Positions 14,378 to 22,234 of a stretch of DNA of 33,557 nt are shown here, in pieces. Position numbers and translations under genes: made by a program. Every line of letters begins with the position of its first letter. Position 1 is the stretch's first letter. Below the pieces are notes generated by a model, which was given only the letters and a program-made list of their open reading frames with translations, searched no databases and was not told the DNA's origin. Origin of the DNA: Phenylobacterium sp. (GTDB lineage: Bacteria > Pseudomonadota > Alphaproteobacteria > Caulobacterales > Caulobacteraceae); the NCBI RefSeq assembly GCF_016124325.1, contig NZ_WGNY01000037.1, positions 1 to 33,557 of the forward strand, in the 5' to 3' direction.

Positions 14378-15904
14378 CTAGTCGGCGTGCGCCTCGGCTT
14401 GGCGCAGGGGAACCGCCGTGGCCGGCCGCAGGATCATGATCAAGGGCACCAGCAGCAGGGTGCCGAGCGCCATCCAGCTGAAGACGTTCGCATAGCCGAT
14501 CATGGCGCCTTGCCGCGTGACCTCGCCGTTCAGGATCTCGAGCCCCCGCGTCGTGGCCGGATCCATGTAGCTGGGCAGAGAATAGCGCACCATCGGGTCG
14601 GCGGTGTCGATGTGGCCCGCCAGTTCGCTGTGGGCGACGGCGCCGGTGCGGATCACCATGGCCTGGACCAGCGAGATGCCGGCGCTGGAGCCGATGCTGC
14701 GCGCCATGGTGGCCACGATGGTGCCCTCCACCCGGTGCGCCGGATCGAGGGTCGCATAGCCCAGGGTGTTGAGCGGCGCGAACAGCAGGCCCACGCCCAT
14801 GCCCTGGATGAAGCCGCTGATCATGATCGGCTCGGCCGTCATCATCAGGTCGAAGCGACCCATCATCCACAGCGCGCCCACGCACAGGGTCACCCCGATC
14901 AGCAGCACCTTCCGGGCCCCGAGGCGCACCACCATCATCGGCACCAGCAGGAACGAGATCAGCGAGCCCAGCCCCCGCGGCATGCTGGCGATGCCGCTCT
15001 GCAGCGCCGAATAGCCCAGGAGCTGCTGCATGAACGAGGGCAGCAGGGCGGTGGTGGAGAACAGCAGGGCGCCCACGAACAGGCCGAAGATCGTGGTGCC
15101 GGCGAAGTTCCGGTCCTTGGCCAGGTCGCGGTGGAAGAACGGATTGGCCGCCGTCGACGTCTGGATGACGAAGATCCACAGGCCGGCGGCGGCGATCGCC
15201 GCCTCGATCCAGATCTCCGGGCTGTCGAGCCAGTCCTGGGTCGGGCCGCGGTCCATCATCACCTGGAAGCCGCCGATGAAGGCCACCAGCGCGCCGAAGC
15301 CCAGGAAGTCGAACGGCCTCTGCCGCCCTCCGGGATCGTTGGCCATGAAGGTGTAGACGCCCAGCGTCGCCAGGATGCCGATCGGCAGGTTGATGAAGAA
15401 CACCCAGCGCCACGACAGGTGCTCGGTGATCCATCCGCCCAGCCCCGGCCCGACGATCGGGCCCAGGATCACCGCGGCGCTCCACAGGCTCATCACCCGG
15501 GGGATCATCGGCATCGGGAAGATGTCGAGCATCACCGTCTGGGAGAGCGGCATCAGCGAGGCGCCGGCGATTCCCTGCAGCAGGCGGAAGAACACCAGCT
15601 CGGGCAGGGTGGTGGCGATGCCGCACAGCATCGAGGTGATGGTGAAGCCGCCGATGGAGAGCAGCAGCATCCGCTTGCGGCCGATCTTCTGCGACAGCCA
15701 CCCCGACAGCGGCGTCATCAGGGCCGTGGCGATGATGTACGAGGTCAGCACCCAGGTGATCTGGTCCTGGGAGGCCGAGACGCTGCCGCGCATATGCGGC
15801 AGCGCCACGTTGGCGATCGTGCTGTCCAGCGTATTCATCAGCGTGGCCAGCATCAGGGCCCCGGTGATCGGGATCCTGTTGTCGATGTCCTGTTGTGCGG
15901 CCAC
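14378..15904 (-). CDS. DHA2-family MFS drug/metabolite exporter, EmrB type (14 TM)
   Basis: The protein has 508 residues, the normal size of a 14-helix DHA2 pump. Signature motifs are 'LMNTLDSTIANVALPHM' in TM1, 'GWLSQKIGRKRMLL' (motif A), and 'GPIVGPGLGGWITEHLSWRW' (motif C, the antiporter motif). It uses the proton gradient to expel hydrophobic compounds across the inner membrane. Usually an EmrA membrane-fusion gene and often TolC are adjacent; neither is here, the window's tolC being 14 kb away. It is read in the same direction as the methyltransferase gene 90 bp upstream, so both may be controlled from the TetR operator region. Confidence 0.93.
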   Translation of the reverse strand: MAAQQDIDNRIPITGALMLATLMNTLDSTIANVALPHMRGSVSASQDQITWVLTSYIIATALMTPLSGWLSQKIGRKRMLLLSIGGFTITSMLCGIATTLPELVFFRLLQGIAGASLMPLSQTVMLDIFPMPMIPRVMSLWSAAVILGPIVGPGLGGWITEHLSWRWVFFINLPIGILATLGVYTFMANDPGGRQRPFDFLGFGALVAFIGGFQVMMDRGPTQDWLDSPEIWIEAAIAAAGLWIFVIQTSTAANPFFHRDLAKDRNFAGTTIFGLFVGALLFSTTALLPSFMQQLLGYSALQSGIASMPRGLGSLISFLLVPMMVVRLGARKVLLIGVTLCVGALWMMGRFDLMMTAEPIMISGFIQGMGVGLLFAPLNTLGYATLDPAHRVEGTIVATMARSIGSSAGISLVQAMVIRTGAVAHSELAGHIDTADPMVRYSLPSYMDPATTRGLEILNGEVTRQGAMIGYANVFSWMALGTLLLVPLIMILRPATAVPLRQAEAHAD

Positions 15905-15994
15905 GCGCCGGTAAGCCTTCCCCGTTCGCGGCGCAGAATGCCGGGTATGGCGGCCCAGGCAAGCCGGACGTAGGGGAAGGCTTCGCGCGGCGGA

Positions 15995-16660
15995 TCAGGC
16001 GATCTTCATCGACAGCTCGACGTCCTCGCCGAACGGCGTGGAGAGGTAGCCGGCCGCGGGCGAGCGGACGCGCGCCAGGTATTCCGGACTGAAGTCGGCG
16101 TTGTCGGCCACGATCAGGGAGCCGGGCCGCAGGCGATCCTCCACCAGCGCCAGGATGTCCGGATAGAGCGCCTTGGCGCCGTCGAGCAGCAGCAGGTCGA
16201 TTGTGTCCGGCAGATCGACGGCGAGGGTCTCCAGCGCGTCGCCCTCGCGGATCTCGACCAGGTCGGCGACGCCGCCGGCGGCGAGGTTCTGCCGGGCCCG
16301 CGCCGCCTTCGGTGGCTCGAATTCGCTGGTGATCAGCCGCCCGCCGCCGTTGTCCCGAAGGGCGGCGGCCAGATGCAGGGTCGAGATTCCGAACGAAGTC
16401 CCGAACTCGACGATCGAGCGCGCGCCGCGGCTTCGCGCGAGCATGTAGAGGAGCTGCCCGGTCTCGCGCGAGACCGGCAGGGCGAAGGCCTTCAGGCGGC
16501 CGTAGAGCTCGCGGTAGTCGGTCTTGCTGCGCATCAGGCGCGTCCGCTCGTCGTCGGACATCTCCGCGAAGGCGGGATCATGCTGCGGCGAGGCGGCGTC
16601 GGCCTCGTCGAACAGGCGATCAAGCAAGGGGGCGACGGGGGAGGAGGTCAGGGTGGTCAT
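15995..16660 (-). CDS. Class I SAM-dependent O-methyltransferase (caffeoyl-CoA/catechol OMT type)
   Basis: The protein has 221 residues, the usual length for the metal-dependent O-methyltransferase_3 family. SAM motif I is VEFGTSFGIST (84-94), followed by the acidic 'LITSEFEPPKAARARQN', and 'DTIDLLLLDGAKALYPDIL', where these enzymes hold a catalytic aspartate binding Mg2+ or Ca2+. The 'PGSLIVADNAD' strand supports a second metal ligand pair. It probably methylates a catechol-like hydroxyl. It is divergent from a TetR gene and upstream of an exporter on the same strand, which suggests detoxification by methylation and export. This role is inference. Confidence 0.88.
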   Translation of the reverse strand: MTTLTSSPVAPLLDRLFDEADAASPQHDPAFAEMSDDERTRLMRSKTDYRELYGRLKAFALPVSRETGQLLYMLARSRGARSIVEFGTSFGISTLHLAAALRDNGGGRLITSEFEPPKAARARQNLAAGGVADLVEIREGDALETLAVDLPDTIDLLLLDGAKALYPDILALVEDRLRPGSLIVADNADFSPEYLARVRSPAAGYLSTPFGEDVELSMKIA

Positions 16661-16679
16661 TCACGGTTCCCGGCTTGGG

Positions 16680-16704
16680 TCCGGCGCGGCCTTGCGCCGG
16701 GATC
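16680..16704. repeat. Hairpin resembling a solo arm of the GTCATCC repeat family
   Basis: TCCGGCGC and GCGCCGGGA flank a GGCCTT loop in the leader of the methyltransferase gene. The stem and GGCCTT loop resemble single arms at 7164-7183. It may be a decayed copy or simply a leader hairpin. Confidence 0.4.
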
Positions 16705-16707
16705 GAA

Positions 16708-16742
16708 AATGCGACTAATCCATCGCATTCCCTATTCGCATT
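16708..16742. promoter_or_regulatory. Candidate TetR operator: perfect inverted repeat plus a third half-site
   Basis: AATGCGA (16708-16714) and TCGCATT (16723-16729) are perfect 7-base inverted arms with an 8-base spacer. A second TCGCATT lies at 16736-16742. All sit in the 94-bp gap between the divergent methyltransferase and TetR genes, where a repressor would control both. The extra half-site could allow a second dimer. Confidence 0.7.
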
Positions 16743-16754
16743 GCCGGACGTCCG

Positions 16755-17387
16755 ATGACCGAGCGCCGAGCGCCCCAGATTTCCTCGCGAAAACAACCGC
16801 GTCAGGCCCGGTCGACCGAGCTGGTGGCGACCATCCTCGATGCGGCGGTTCAGGTTTTGGCGAAGGACGGCGCGCAGCGTTTCACCACGGCGCGGGTGGC
16901 CGAGCGCGCCGGGGTCAGCGTGGGCTCGCTCTACCAGTACTTTCCCAACAAGGCGGCGATCCTGTTCCGGCTGCAGTCCGACGAGTGGCGGCAGACGACC
17001 GGCCTCATGACCGCGATCCTGGCGGACAGCGGCAAGCCGCCGGAGCGGAGGCTGCGCGACCTCGTCCACGCCTTCATCCGGTCCGAGTGCGAGGAAGCCC
17101 AGATGCGCGTGGCCCTCAGCGACGCGGCGCCGCTCTATCGCGACGCGCCCGAGGCCCACGAGGCCCATGCCGCCAGCCACGGGGCGGTGGAGGCCTTCCT
17201 GCGGGAGGCGTCGCCCTCCGCTTCCGACGCCACGCGCGCGGTCGCCAGCGATCTGATCGAGGCCACCCTCGGCCAGGTCGGCAAGCACTTCTCCGAAACG
17301 CCGCGTACGGCGGCCGAGATCGAGGCCTACGCCGACGCCATGGCCGACATGTTCTGCGCCTATCTGGCGAGCCTGGATCGCGGCTGA
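16755..17387 (+). CDS. TetR/AcrR-family transcriptional regulator
   Basis: The protein has 210 residues. The N-terminal helix-turn-helix is plain at about residues 43-66 ('FTTARVAERAGVSVGSLYQY', then 'FPNKAAIL'), preceded by a basic tail 'SRKQPRQARS'. The C-terminal ligand domain has 'FIRSECEEAQMRVALSDAAP' and matches the TetR_C subfamily that often binds hydrophobic effectors. It most likely represses its own gene and the divergent methyltransferase-exporter pair through the inverted repeat in the gap. The inducer is unknown, perhaps an aromatic substrate of the neighbouring methyltransferase. Confidence 0.92.
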   Translation: MTERRAPQISSRKQPRQARSTELVATILDAAVQVLAKDGAQRFTTARVAERAGVSVGSLYQYFPNKAAILFRLQSDEWRQTTGLMTAILADSGKPPERRLRDLVHAFIRSECEEAQMRVALSDAAPLYRDAPEAHEAHAASHGAVEAFLREASPSASDATRAVASDLIEATLGQVGKHFSETPRTAAEIEAYADAMADMFCAYLASLDRG

Positions 17388-17412
17388 GGGCGGCGGCCCG
17401 ACGGTCGCGCCG

Positions 17413-17691
17413 TCACGCCGCCTCCAGCACCCGGATGATCTCGCCCTCGTGCTCGTTCCAGAGGATCGCCACGCGGCCGGCGCGGGCCGCGTCGCGGCCG
17501 AGCGCGCTCTTCACCTCGCGGGTGCGCAGGCGGCTCGGCGACAGGCGCAGCAGGGTGCGGCCGCCGCCCTGGTCGTGTTCCTCGTCGTGGAAACGCAGCA
17601 CGGCGTCGACCACGGCGCCGGAGAGGGGCGTGGGGCGCGGGTCGTCGATCGGGCGGGCGATGCGGGGCTTGAAGCGGCGGTAGGAAGCCAT
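17413..17691 (-). CDS. 92-residue protein of unknown function divergent from a WYL regulator
   Basis: The protein has 92 residues; the start at 17691 follows AAGGAG nine bases upstream. It has a basic, Pro-containing N-terminus ('MASYRRFKPRIARPIDDPRP'), then a helical 'GAVVDAVLRFHDEEHDQGGG', a basic middle 'LRLSPSRLRTREVKSALGRD' and a closing 'RVAILWNEHEGEIIRVLEA'. There is no signal peptide, membrane segment, cysteine or known motif. It could be a small DNA- or RNA-binding protein, judging by charge only. It shares a 76-bp divergent promoter gap with the WYL gene, which suggests it is that regulator's main target. The family is not recognised. Confidence 0.65.
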   Translation of the reverse strand: MASYRRFKPRIARPIDDPRPTPLSGAVVDAVLRFHDEEHDQGGGRTLLRLSPSRLRTREVKSALGRDAARAGRVAILWNEHEGEIIRVLEAA

Positions 17692-17727
17692 CGGCGGGAA
17701 CTCCTTGCGGGGTTGCGATGGTTCTGC

Positions 17728-17751
17728 TTTTGTCTGCCAGGTACGACAAAA
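17728..17751. promoter_or_regulatory. Candidate WYL-regulator operator: perfect inverted repeat
   Basis: TTTTGTC (17728-17734) and GACAAAA (17745-17751) are perfect 7-base inverted arms with a 10-base spacer, centred between the two divergent genes. Its position 16 bases ahead of the WYL gene start fits autoregulation. Confidence 0.65.
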
Positions 17752-17767
17752 ACGGACGTAGGTTTCC

Positions 17768-18754
17768 ATGCGGCACGAAAAAGGCGCCCGCCTGCTGGAG
17801 CTGGCCCGCCTGCTGGCCTCCAGCGCAGAAGGATTCACCCTGGACGAGATCGCCGACCGCATGGGGGTGGCCCGCCGCACCGCCGAGCGGATGCGCGACG
17901 CGGTGTGGGACGTCTTCCCGCAGATGGAAGTGGTCGACGACCCGCCGAGCCGCCGCTTCCGCATCCCGTCGGGGCTCGACGGCCTGTTCCAGGCCCCCAC
18001 GGCCGAGGAACTGGCGGCGCTCACCGCCGCCGCCGAGATGATGGACCGGCAGGGCGCCGCCGGCCGCGCCGCCCACCTGCGCACGCTGGAGCAGAAGGTG
18101 CTGTCGGCCATGCGCGCCGCCGCCCGCCGTCGCCTGGCCCCCGACCTCGAAGCCCTGCTCCAGGCCGAGACCATCGCGGTGCAGGCGGGCCCGCGCCCGT
18201 TCGAGGACGAGAGCGTGCTGGCCGCGGTCCGTGGGGCCCTGAAGGCGCTCTGCGCGCTGCGGTTCCGCTACGAGGGCGGCTCCACGCCGGGGCGCATCCG
18301 CGAGGTCGTGCCCTACGGCATCCTGTTCGGCCGCTCGAACTACCTCGTCGCCGAGGAGGTCGGGACGGGGACGGGCCCCCGCAACTGGCGGCTGGACCGG
18401 GTGTTCGACGTCGAGGTCACGGGCCGGCCCGGCGCGCCGCCCGAGGGCTTCTCGCTGCAGGCCTACGCCGACGAGAGCTTCGGCATCTACCAGGACGACA
18501 CCGAGGACGTGGTCCTTCGCGTGCGCCCGCACGGCGCCGACGACGCCCGCCGCTGGCGCTTCCACGCGCGCCAGAAGCTGGAGGAGCAGGCCGACGGCTC
18601 GATCGTCGTCCGCTTCCGGGCCAGCGGCATGCGAGAGCTGGCCTGGCACCTCTTCACCTGGGGAGACAAGGTGGAGATCGTCGCGCCCCAGGCGCTCAAG
18701 GACATGATGGCCGGGGAGCTCGAACTGGCGCTCCAGACCCACGTCCGGAATTGA
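17768..18754 (+). CDS. WYL-domain transcriptional regulator
   Basis: The protein has 328 residues, the common length of HTH-WYL-WCX proteins. The N-terminal winged helix covers about residues 1-60 ('KGARLLELARLLASSAEGFT', 'LDEIADRMGVARRTAERMRD'). The WYL domain lies around residues 155-215 with 'ALRFRYEGG' and 'VVPYGILFGRSNYLVAEE', where the namesake W-Y-L triplet reads N-Y-L. The C-terminal WCX-like part has 'VVLRVRPHGADDARRW' and 'ELAWHLFTWGDKVEIVAPQA'. WYL domains bind nucleic acids or nucleotide ligands and often control DNA damage or phage-defence genes. No defence gene lies here; its apparent partner is the unknown 92-residue gene. Confidence 0.92.
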   Translation: MRHEKGARLLELARLLASSAEGFTLDEIADRMGVARRTAERMRDAVWDVFPQMEVVDDPPSRRFRIPSGLDGLFQAPTAEELAALTAAAEMMDRQGAAGRAAHLRTLEQKVLSAMRAAARRRLAPDLEALLQAETIAVQAGPRPFEDESVLAAVRGALKALCALRFRYEGGSTPGRIREVVPYGILFGRSNYLVAEEVGTGTGPRNWRLDRVFDVEVTGRPGAPPEGFSLQAYADESFGIYQDDTEDVVLRVRPHGADDARRWRFHARQKLEEQADGSIVVRFRASGMRELAWHLFTWGDKVEIVAPQALKDMMAGELELALQTHVRN

Positions 18755-18799
18755 CGTACCCCGGCTTCAGGGTCTCGGCATCAGATCGGAGAGACCCTC

Positions 18800-18952
18800 A
18801 TGACCGTCCTCGACTACGCCGCCTACTACGAAACCCAGGTCCGTCCCCGCACGCTGGGCCGCCGCCTGCGCCGGGCGCTGGCCTGGACGATCTGGAGCGT
18901 GCTGTTCCTGGCCTGCCCCGACACCGCCCGCGCAATCCGCGCGGGTCGCTGA
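18800..18952 (+). CDS. 50-residue small protein with one hydrophobic segment
   Basis: This short ORF begins ATG after GGAGAG at 18789-18794 and ends in TGA, encoding 50 residues. It has 'MTVLDYAAYYETQVRPRTLG', an Arg-rich stretch (RRLRRAL), then a hydrophobic run 'AWTIWSVLFLAC' that could be a membrane segment with the positive side in the cytoplasm, and a short tail. Such RRLRR-plus-hydrophobic layouts are common in small inner-membrane proteins. A bipartite repeat begins three bases after its stop. The case rests on the ribosome site and composition; homologs were not checked. Confidence 0.5.
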   Translation: MTVLDYAAYYETQVRPRTLGRRLRRALAWTIWSVLFLACPDTARAIRAGR

Positions 18953-18954
18953 TC

Positions 18955-19071
18955 GCCCCCTCCGTCTCGTCGCTACGCGCCGATCCACCTCCCCCGTTGC
19001 ACGGGGGAGGAGCAAGATCCGGCTCCTCCCCTGCGAAGCGGGGGAGGTGGCCCGAAGGGCCGGAGGGGGCG
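18955..19071. repeat. Bipartite palindromic element, CCCCCTCCG family, copy 2
   Basis: The left arm GCCCCCTCCG...CCACCTCCCCCG...GGGGGAGGAGC (18955-19012) is mirrored by the right arm GCTCCTCCCC...GGGGGAGGTGGCCC...GGAGGGGGC (19022-19070). Each arm holds its own hairpin. The right arm shares GGGGGAGGTGGCCCGAAG and GGGCCGGAGGGGGCG with the copy at 27239. Confidence 0.85.
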
Positions 19072-19136
19072 GACGCCTCTTGAGCTTGCCCGCCCGGCCG
19101 GGCTCTATCGGCCGGAAGCAAACCGTGGGGTTCCGC

Positions 19137-21224
19137 ATGCGACTGGCCGCCACCGTTCTCGCCGGAGTGTTCCTGATGGCCGCAGCGCCCGAGCCGCCCG
19201 ATCCCTACGCCTATATGGAGGAGATCGAGGGCGCCCAGGCGCTGGCCTTCGCCCGCGCCGAGAACGCCCGCTCGCTGCCCCAGCTCCAAAACGATCCCCG
19301 CTACGCCGGCCTCTACGCCGACGCCCTGACGATCGCCACGGCCAAGGATCGCATCCCGGGCGTCTATTTCGCCGGCGCCGGCACGCTCCGCGACTACTGG
19401 CAGGACGCCGATCATGTCCGCGGCGTCTGGCGTCAGACCAGCCTCGCGAGCTATCGCGCCGGCCAGCCGGACTGGGCGACGCTGATCGACCTCGACGCCC
19501 TGGCCAAGGCCGAGAACGCCAACTGGGTCTGGAAGGGCGCCGACTGCCTGCCCCCCGACGACCGCTACTGCCTGGTCAGCCTCTCCGACGGCGGCAAGGA
19601 CGCCGTGGTCGTGCGCGAGTTCGACACCCAGACCAAGGCCTTCGTCGACGGCGGCTTCGACCTGCCCGAGGGCAAGCACCGTTTCGACTGGATCGACCGC
19701 GACACCCTGCTGGTGGTCACCGAATGGACGCCGGGCGAGGTCACCGCCTCGGGCTATCCCTACATCGCCAAGCTTCTGAAGCGCGGCCAGCCGCTGGCCG
19801 ACGCGCATCAGGTCTTCTACGGCCAGAAGGACGACGGCGGCTACGGCGTCGGCTCGATCGTCCTGCGCGATCCGGACGGCAAGGTGCAGGCGGTGGTGAT
19901 CCAGCGGCCCTTGGACACCTTCAACGCCGAATATTACGTGCTCGACGAGGACCGTCCCCTGCGCCTCGACCTGCCGAAGAAGTCGACCGTCCAGGGCTAT
20001 GTCTCGGGCCGGATGCTCGTCAGCCTCGAGGAGGACTGGCCCGAGCGCGGGATGAAGGAGGGCGACCTCGTCGACTTCGACTTGAAGGCGGTGAAGAAGA
20101 CGCCCGGCGCGCTGAAGCCGTCCCTCGTCCTGCGGCCCACGCTCAGCCAGTCGGTGGAGCAGGTGGCCACCACGCGCGACCGCCTGGTCGTGGCCCTGCT
20201 CGACAACGTGAAGGGCCGCCTGCTCAGCCTGAAGCGCGGCGCGTCCCGCTGGACCGCCACGCCGCTGGACCTGCCGAAGGATTCCACCATCTCCATCGCC
20301 TCGGCGTCCGACCACGACGACCAGCTGCTGCTGGGCGTCACCAGCTTCCTTACCCCGTCGAGCCAGTGGCTGGCCGATGCGGCGGGCGGGCCGGCGGCCG
20401 AGCTGAAGGCGCTGCCCCCGCGCTTCGACGCCTCGCGCTTCGTCACCGAACAGTTCTGGGCCACCTCGAAGGATGGAACCCAGGTCCCGTACTTCGTCGT
20501 CCACGCGAAGGACATGAAGCTCGACGGGACCAATCCGACGCTGCTTTACGCCTACGGCGGCTTCCTGGTCAGCCAGACGCCGGCCTATGCGGCCACCACC
20601 GGCAAGCTGTGGCTGGAGAAGGGCGGGGTGTTCGTCATCGCCAACATCCGCGGCGGCGGCGAGTTCGGCCCCCGCTGGCACAACGCCGGCCTCAAGCTGA
20701 ACCGGATGCGGGTCTACGACGACTTCTTCGCGGTCAGCCAGGACCTGATCGACCGCAAGATCACCAATCCGAAGAAGCTCGGGATCATGGGCGGCTCGAA
20801 CGGCGGCCTGCTCATGGGCGTGGCGCTCACCAAGCATCCCGAGCTCTACAACGCCATCGTCATCCAGGTGCCGCTGTTCGACATGATCGGCTACACCCAC
20901 ATCGGCGCGGGCGCGTCCTGGGTGGGCGAGTACGGCGACCCCGCCGTCCCGGCCGAGCGGGCGATGCTGATGAGCTATTCGCCGTACCAGAACCTGAAGG
21001 CCGGCCAGCCCTATCCCAAGGTGTTCCTGGAGACGTCGACCAAGGACGACCGGGTGCATCCGGCCCACGCCCGCAAGGCCGCCGCCCGGCTCAAGGAGCT
21101 GGGCTACGACTACCTCTACTACGAGAACATCGACGGCGGTCACGCCGCGGCCGCCAACCTCAACGAGCGCGCCATGCGCCAGGCGTTGGAGTACACCTAC
21201 CTCATGCAGAGGCTGATGGACTGA
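19137..21224 (+). CDS. Secreted prolyl oligopeptidase family serine peptidase (S9A)
   Basis: The protein has 695 residues including a signal peptide (about 1-17, 'MRLAATVLAGVFLMAAA'), so it is probably periplasmic. The N-terminal part, 'PPDPYAYMEEIEGAQALAFA', is the family's conserved opening, followed by a long region that would form the seven-blade propeller. The catalytic hydrolase domain shows 'GIMGGSNGGLLMG' with Ser554, 'DDRVHP' (637-642) with the aspartate, and His669 in 'DGGHAAA'. The enzyme cuts after proline in short peptides. The 'GGGEFGPRWHNAGL' region matches the oxyanion-hole neighbourhood. It heads a tight operon with the CorA-like transporter, eight bases downstream. Confidence 0.93.
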   Translation: MRLAATVLAGVFLMAAAPEPPDPYAYMEEIEGAQALAFARAENARSLPQLQNDPRYAGLYADALTIATAKDRIPGVYFAGAGTLRDYWQDADHVRGVWRQTSLASYRAGQPDWATLIDLDALAKAENANWVWKGADCLPPDDRYCLVSLSDGGKDAVVVREFDTQTKAFVDGGFDLPEGKHRFDWIDRDTLLVVTEWTPGEVTASGYPYIAKLLKRGQPLADAHQVFYGQKDDGGYGVGSIVLRDPDGKVQAVVIQRPLDTFNAEYYVLDEDRPLRLDLPKKSTVQGYVSGRMLVSLEEDWPERGMKEGDLVDFDLKAVKKTPGALKPSLVLRPTLSQSVEQVATTRDRLVVALLDNVKGRLLSLKRGASRWTATPLDLPKDSTISIASASDHDDQLLLGVTSFLTPSSQWLADAAGGPAAELKALPPRFDASRFVTEQFWATSKDGTQVPYFVVHAKDMKLDGTNPTLLYAYGGFLVSQTPAYAATTGKLWLEKGGVFVIANIRGGGEFGPRWHNAGLKLNRMRVYDDFFAVSQDLIDRKITNPKKLGIMGGSNGGLLMGVALTKHPELYNAIVIQVPLFDMIGYTHIGAGASWVGEYGDPAVPAERAMLMSYSPYQNLKAGQPYPKVFLETSTKDDRVHPAHARKAAARLKELGYDYLYYENIDGGHAAAANLNERAMRQALEYTYLMQRLMD

Positions 21225-21232
21225 GGGGCGCC

Positions 21233-22234
21233 GTGGCCGGGTTGAACCAGACGCTCGAGGATCTGGTCGGGCCGCGTTCGGGGCTGCTCTGCGCCTACCG
21301 CTTCGACGGCGGCCGAACGGTCGCCTCCGACCAGCCGGCCTTCGAGCCGCAGGCGGGTGGCTGGGGCTGGTCGCATCTGGCGCTCGGCGATGTCCGCTCC
21401 AAGATCCTGCTCGACAAGGTCTCCGGCCTGCCGGCCGACGCGCGGGCGCTGTTTGTCGAGCGCGAGACCCGGGTCCACATCGAGCAGGAGCGGGGCTGGG
21501 TGTTCGGCGTCCTGCCGGACCTCGAACGCGACCTCGCCGGGCGGCCGCAGGGCGAGGGGCGGCTGGTGTTCGCCCTCGACGGCGCGCGCCTCATCACCGG
21601 CCGGCTGCACGCGCTGCGCGCCATCGACGACCTGCGGGCCGACGTGGAGGGCGGCGTCACGTTCGAGAGTCCCGCCGCCGCCGTCGCCGCCTACATCGAG
21701 CACTACATCGACCGCCTGGAGCAGGTCTTCGAGGACCTCGGCGCCAGCCTCGCCAGGGTGGAGGACCTGGTGCTCGCCGAGCCCCAGGATCTGGGCGACA
21801 CCGGCCTGTCCGCCATCCGCCGCAGCGTCTCCCGCTATCGCCGCGAGGCCCAGGCGCTGCGCGGCGCGCTCACCCGCGCCCACGCCGGCCGCGGGGCCCG
21901 GCGGATCGCCCCCCTCGCCGAATGGCTGCCCGACCTCGTCGCCGCGGCGGAAGACCTCGACCGCGAGGCCGGCGGCCTGCACGACCGCGGCCGGCTGCTG
22001 CACGAAGAGCTCGACACCCTGATCACCAGCGCCACCAACCGCAGCATGCGGACGCTGACGGTGATCTCGACCCTGCTCATCCCGCCCACCCTGGTCGTCA
22101 GCGCCTTCGGCATGAACGTGGAGGGCATCCCCTTCGCCCACTCCGCCGGCGGCTTCATGACCGTGGGCGTTCTCTGCGTGGCGATCGTGGGCGGCGCGCT
22201 GTGGATGCTGCGGCGCATGGGCATGCTGCCCTGA
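21233..22234 (+). CDS. CorA/ZntB-family divalent metal transporter
   Basis: The protein has 333 residues and a GTG start eight bases after the peptidase stop. The long N-terminal cytoplasmic domain ends in a helical region ('AAVAAYIEHYIDRLEQVFED' through 'LHEELDTLITSATNRSMRTL') leading into two membrane helices. The GMN signature (293-295, in 'VVSAFGMNVEGIPF') closes the first helix, which is the selectivity filter of the family, and the second helix 'FMTVGVLCVAIVGGALWML' precedes the basic C-terminus 'RRMGMLP'. CorA/ZntB proteins pass Mg2+, Co2+ or Zn2+ as pentamers; the Trp-rich N-terminal start ('GGWGWSHLAL') recalls ZntB more than CorA. The metal is not decided. Confidence 0.9.
   Translation: MAGLNQTLEDLVGPRSGLLCAYRFDGGRTVASDQPAFEPQAGGWGWSHLALGDVRSKILLDKVSGLPADARALFVERETRVHIEQERGWVFGVLPDLERDLAGRPQGEGRLVFALDGARLITGRLHALRAIDDLRADVEGGVTFESPAAAVAAYIEHYIDRLEQVFEDLGASLARVEDLVLAEPQDLGDTGLSAIRRSVSRYRREAQALRGALTRAHAGRGARRIAPLAEWLPDLVAAAEDLDREAGGLHDRGRLLHEELDTLITSATNRSMRTLTVISTLLIPPTLVVSAFGMNVEGIPFAHSAGGFMTVGVLCVAIVGGALWMLRRMGMLP

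Noticed and set aside
18798..21143. 781-codon minus-strand open frame opposite the prolyl oligopeptidase
   Set aside because: Low-complexity antisense translation with no ribosome site; the plus strand has a full catalytic triad and signal peptide.
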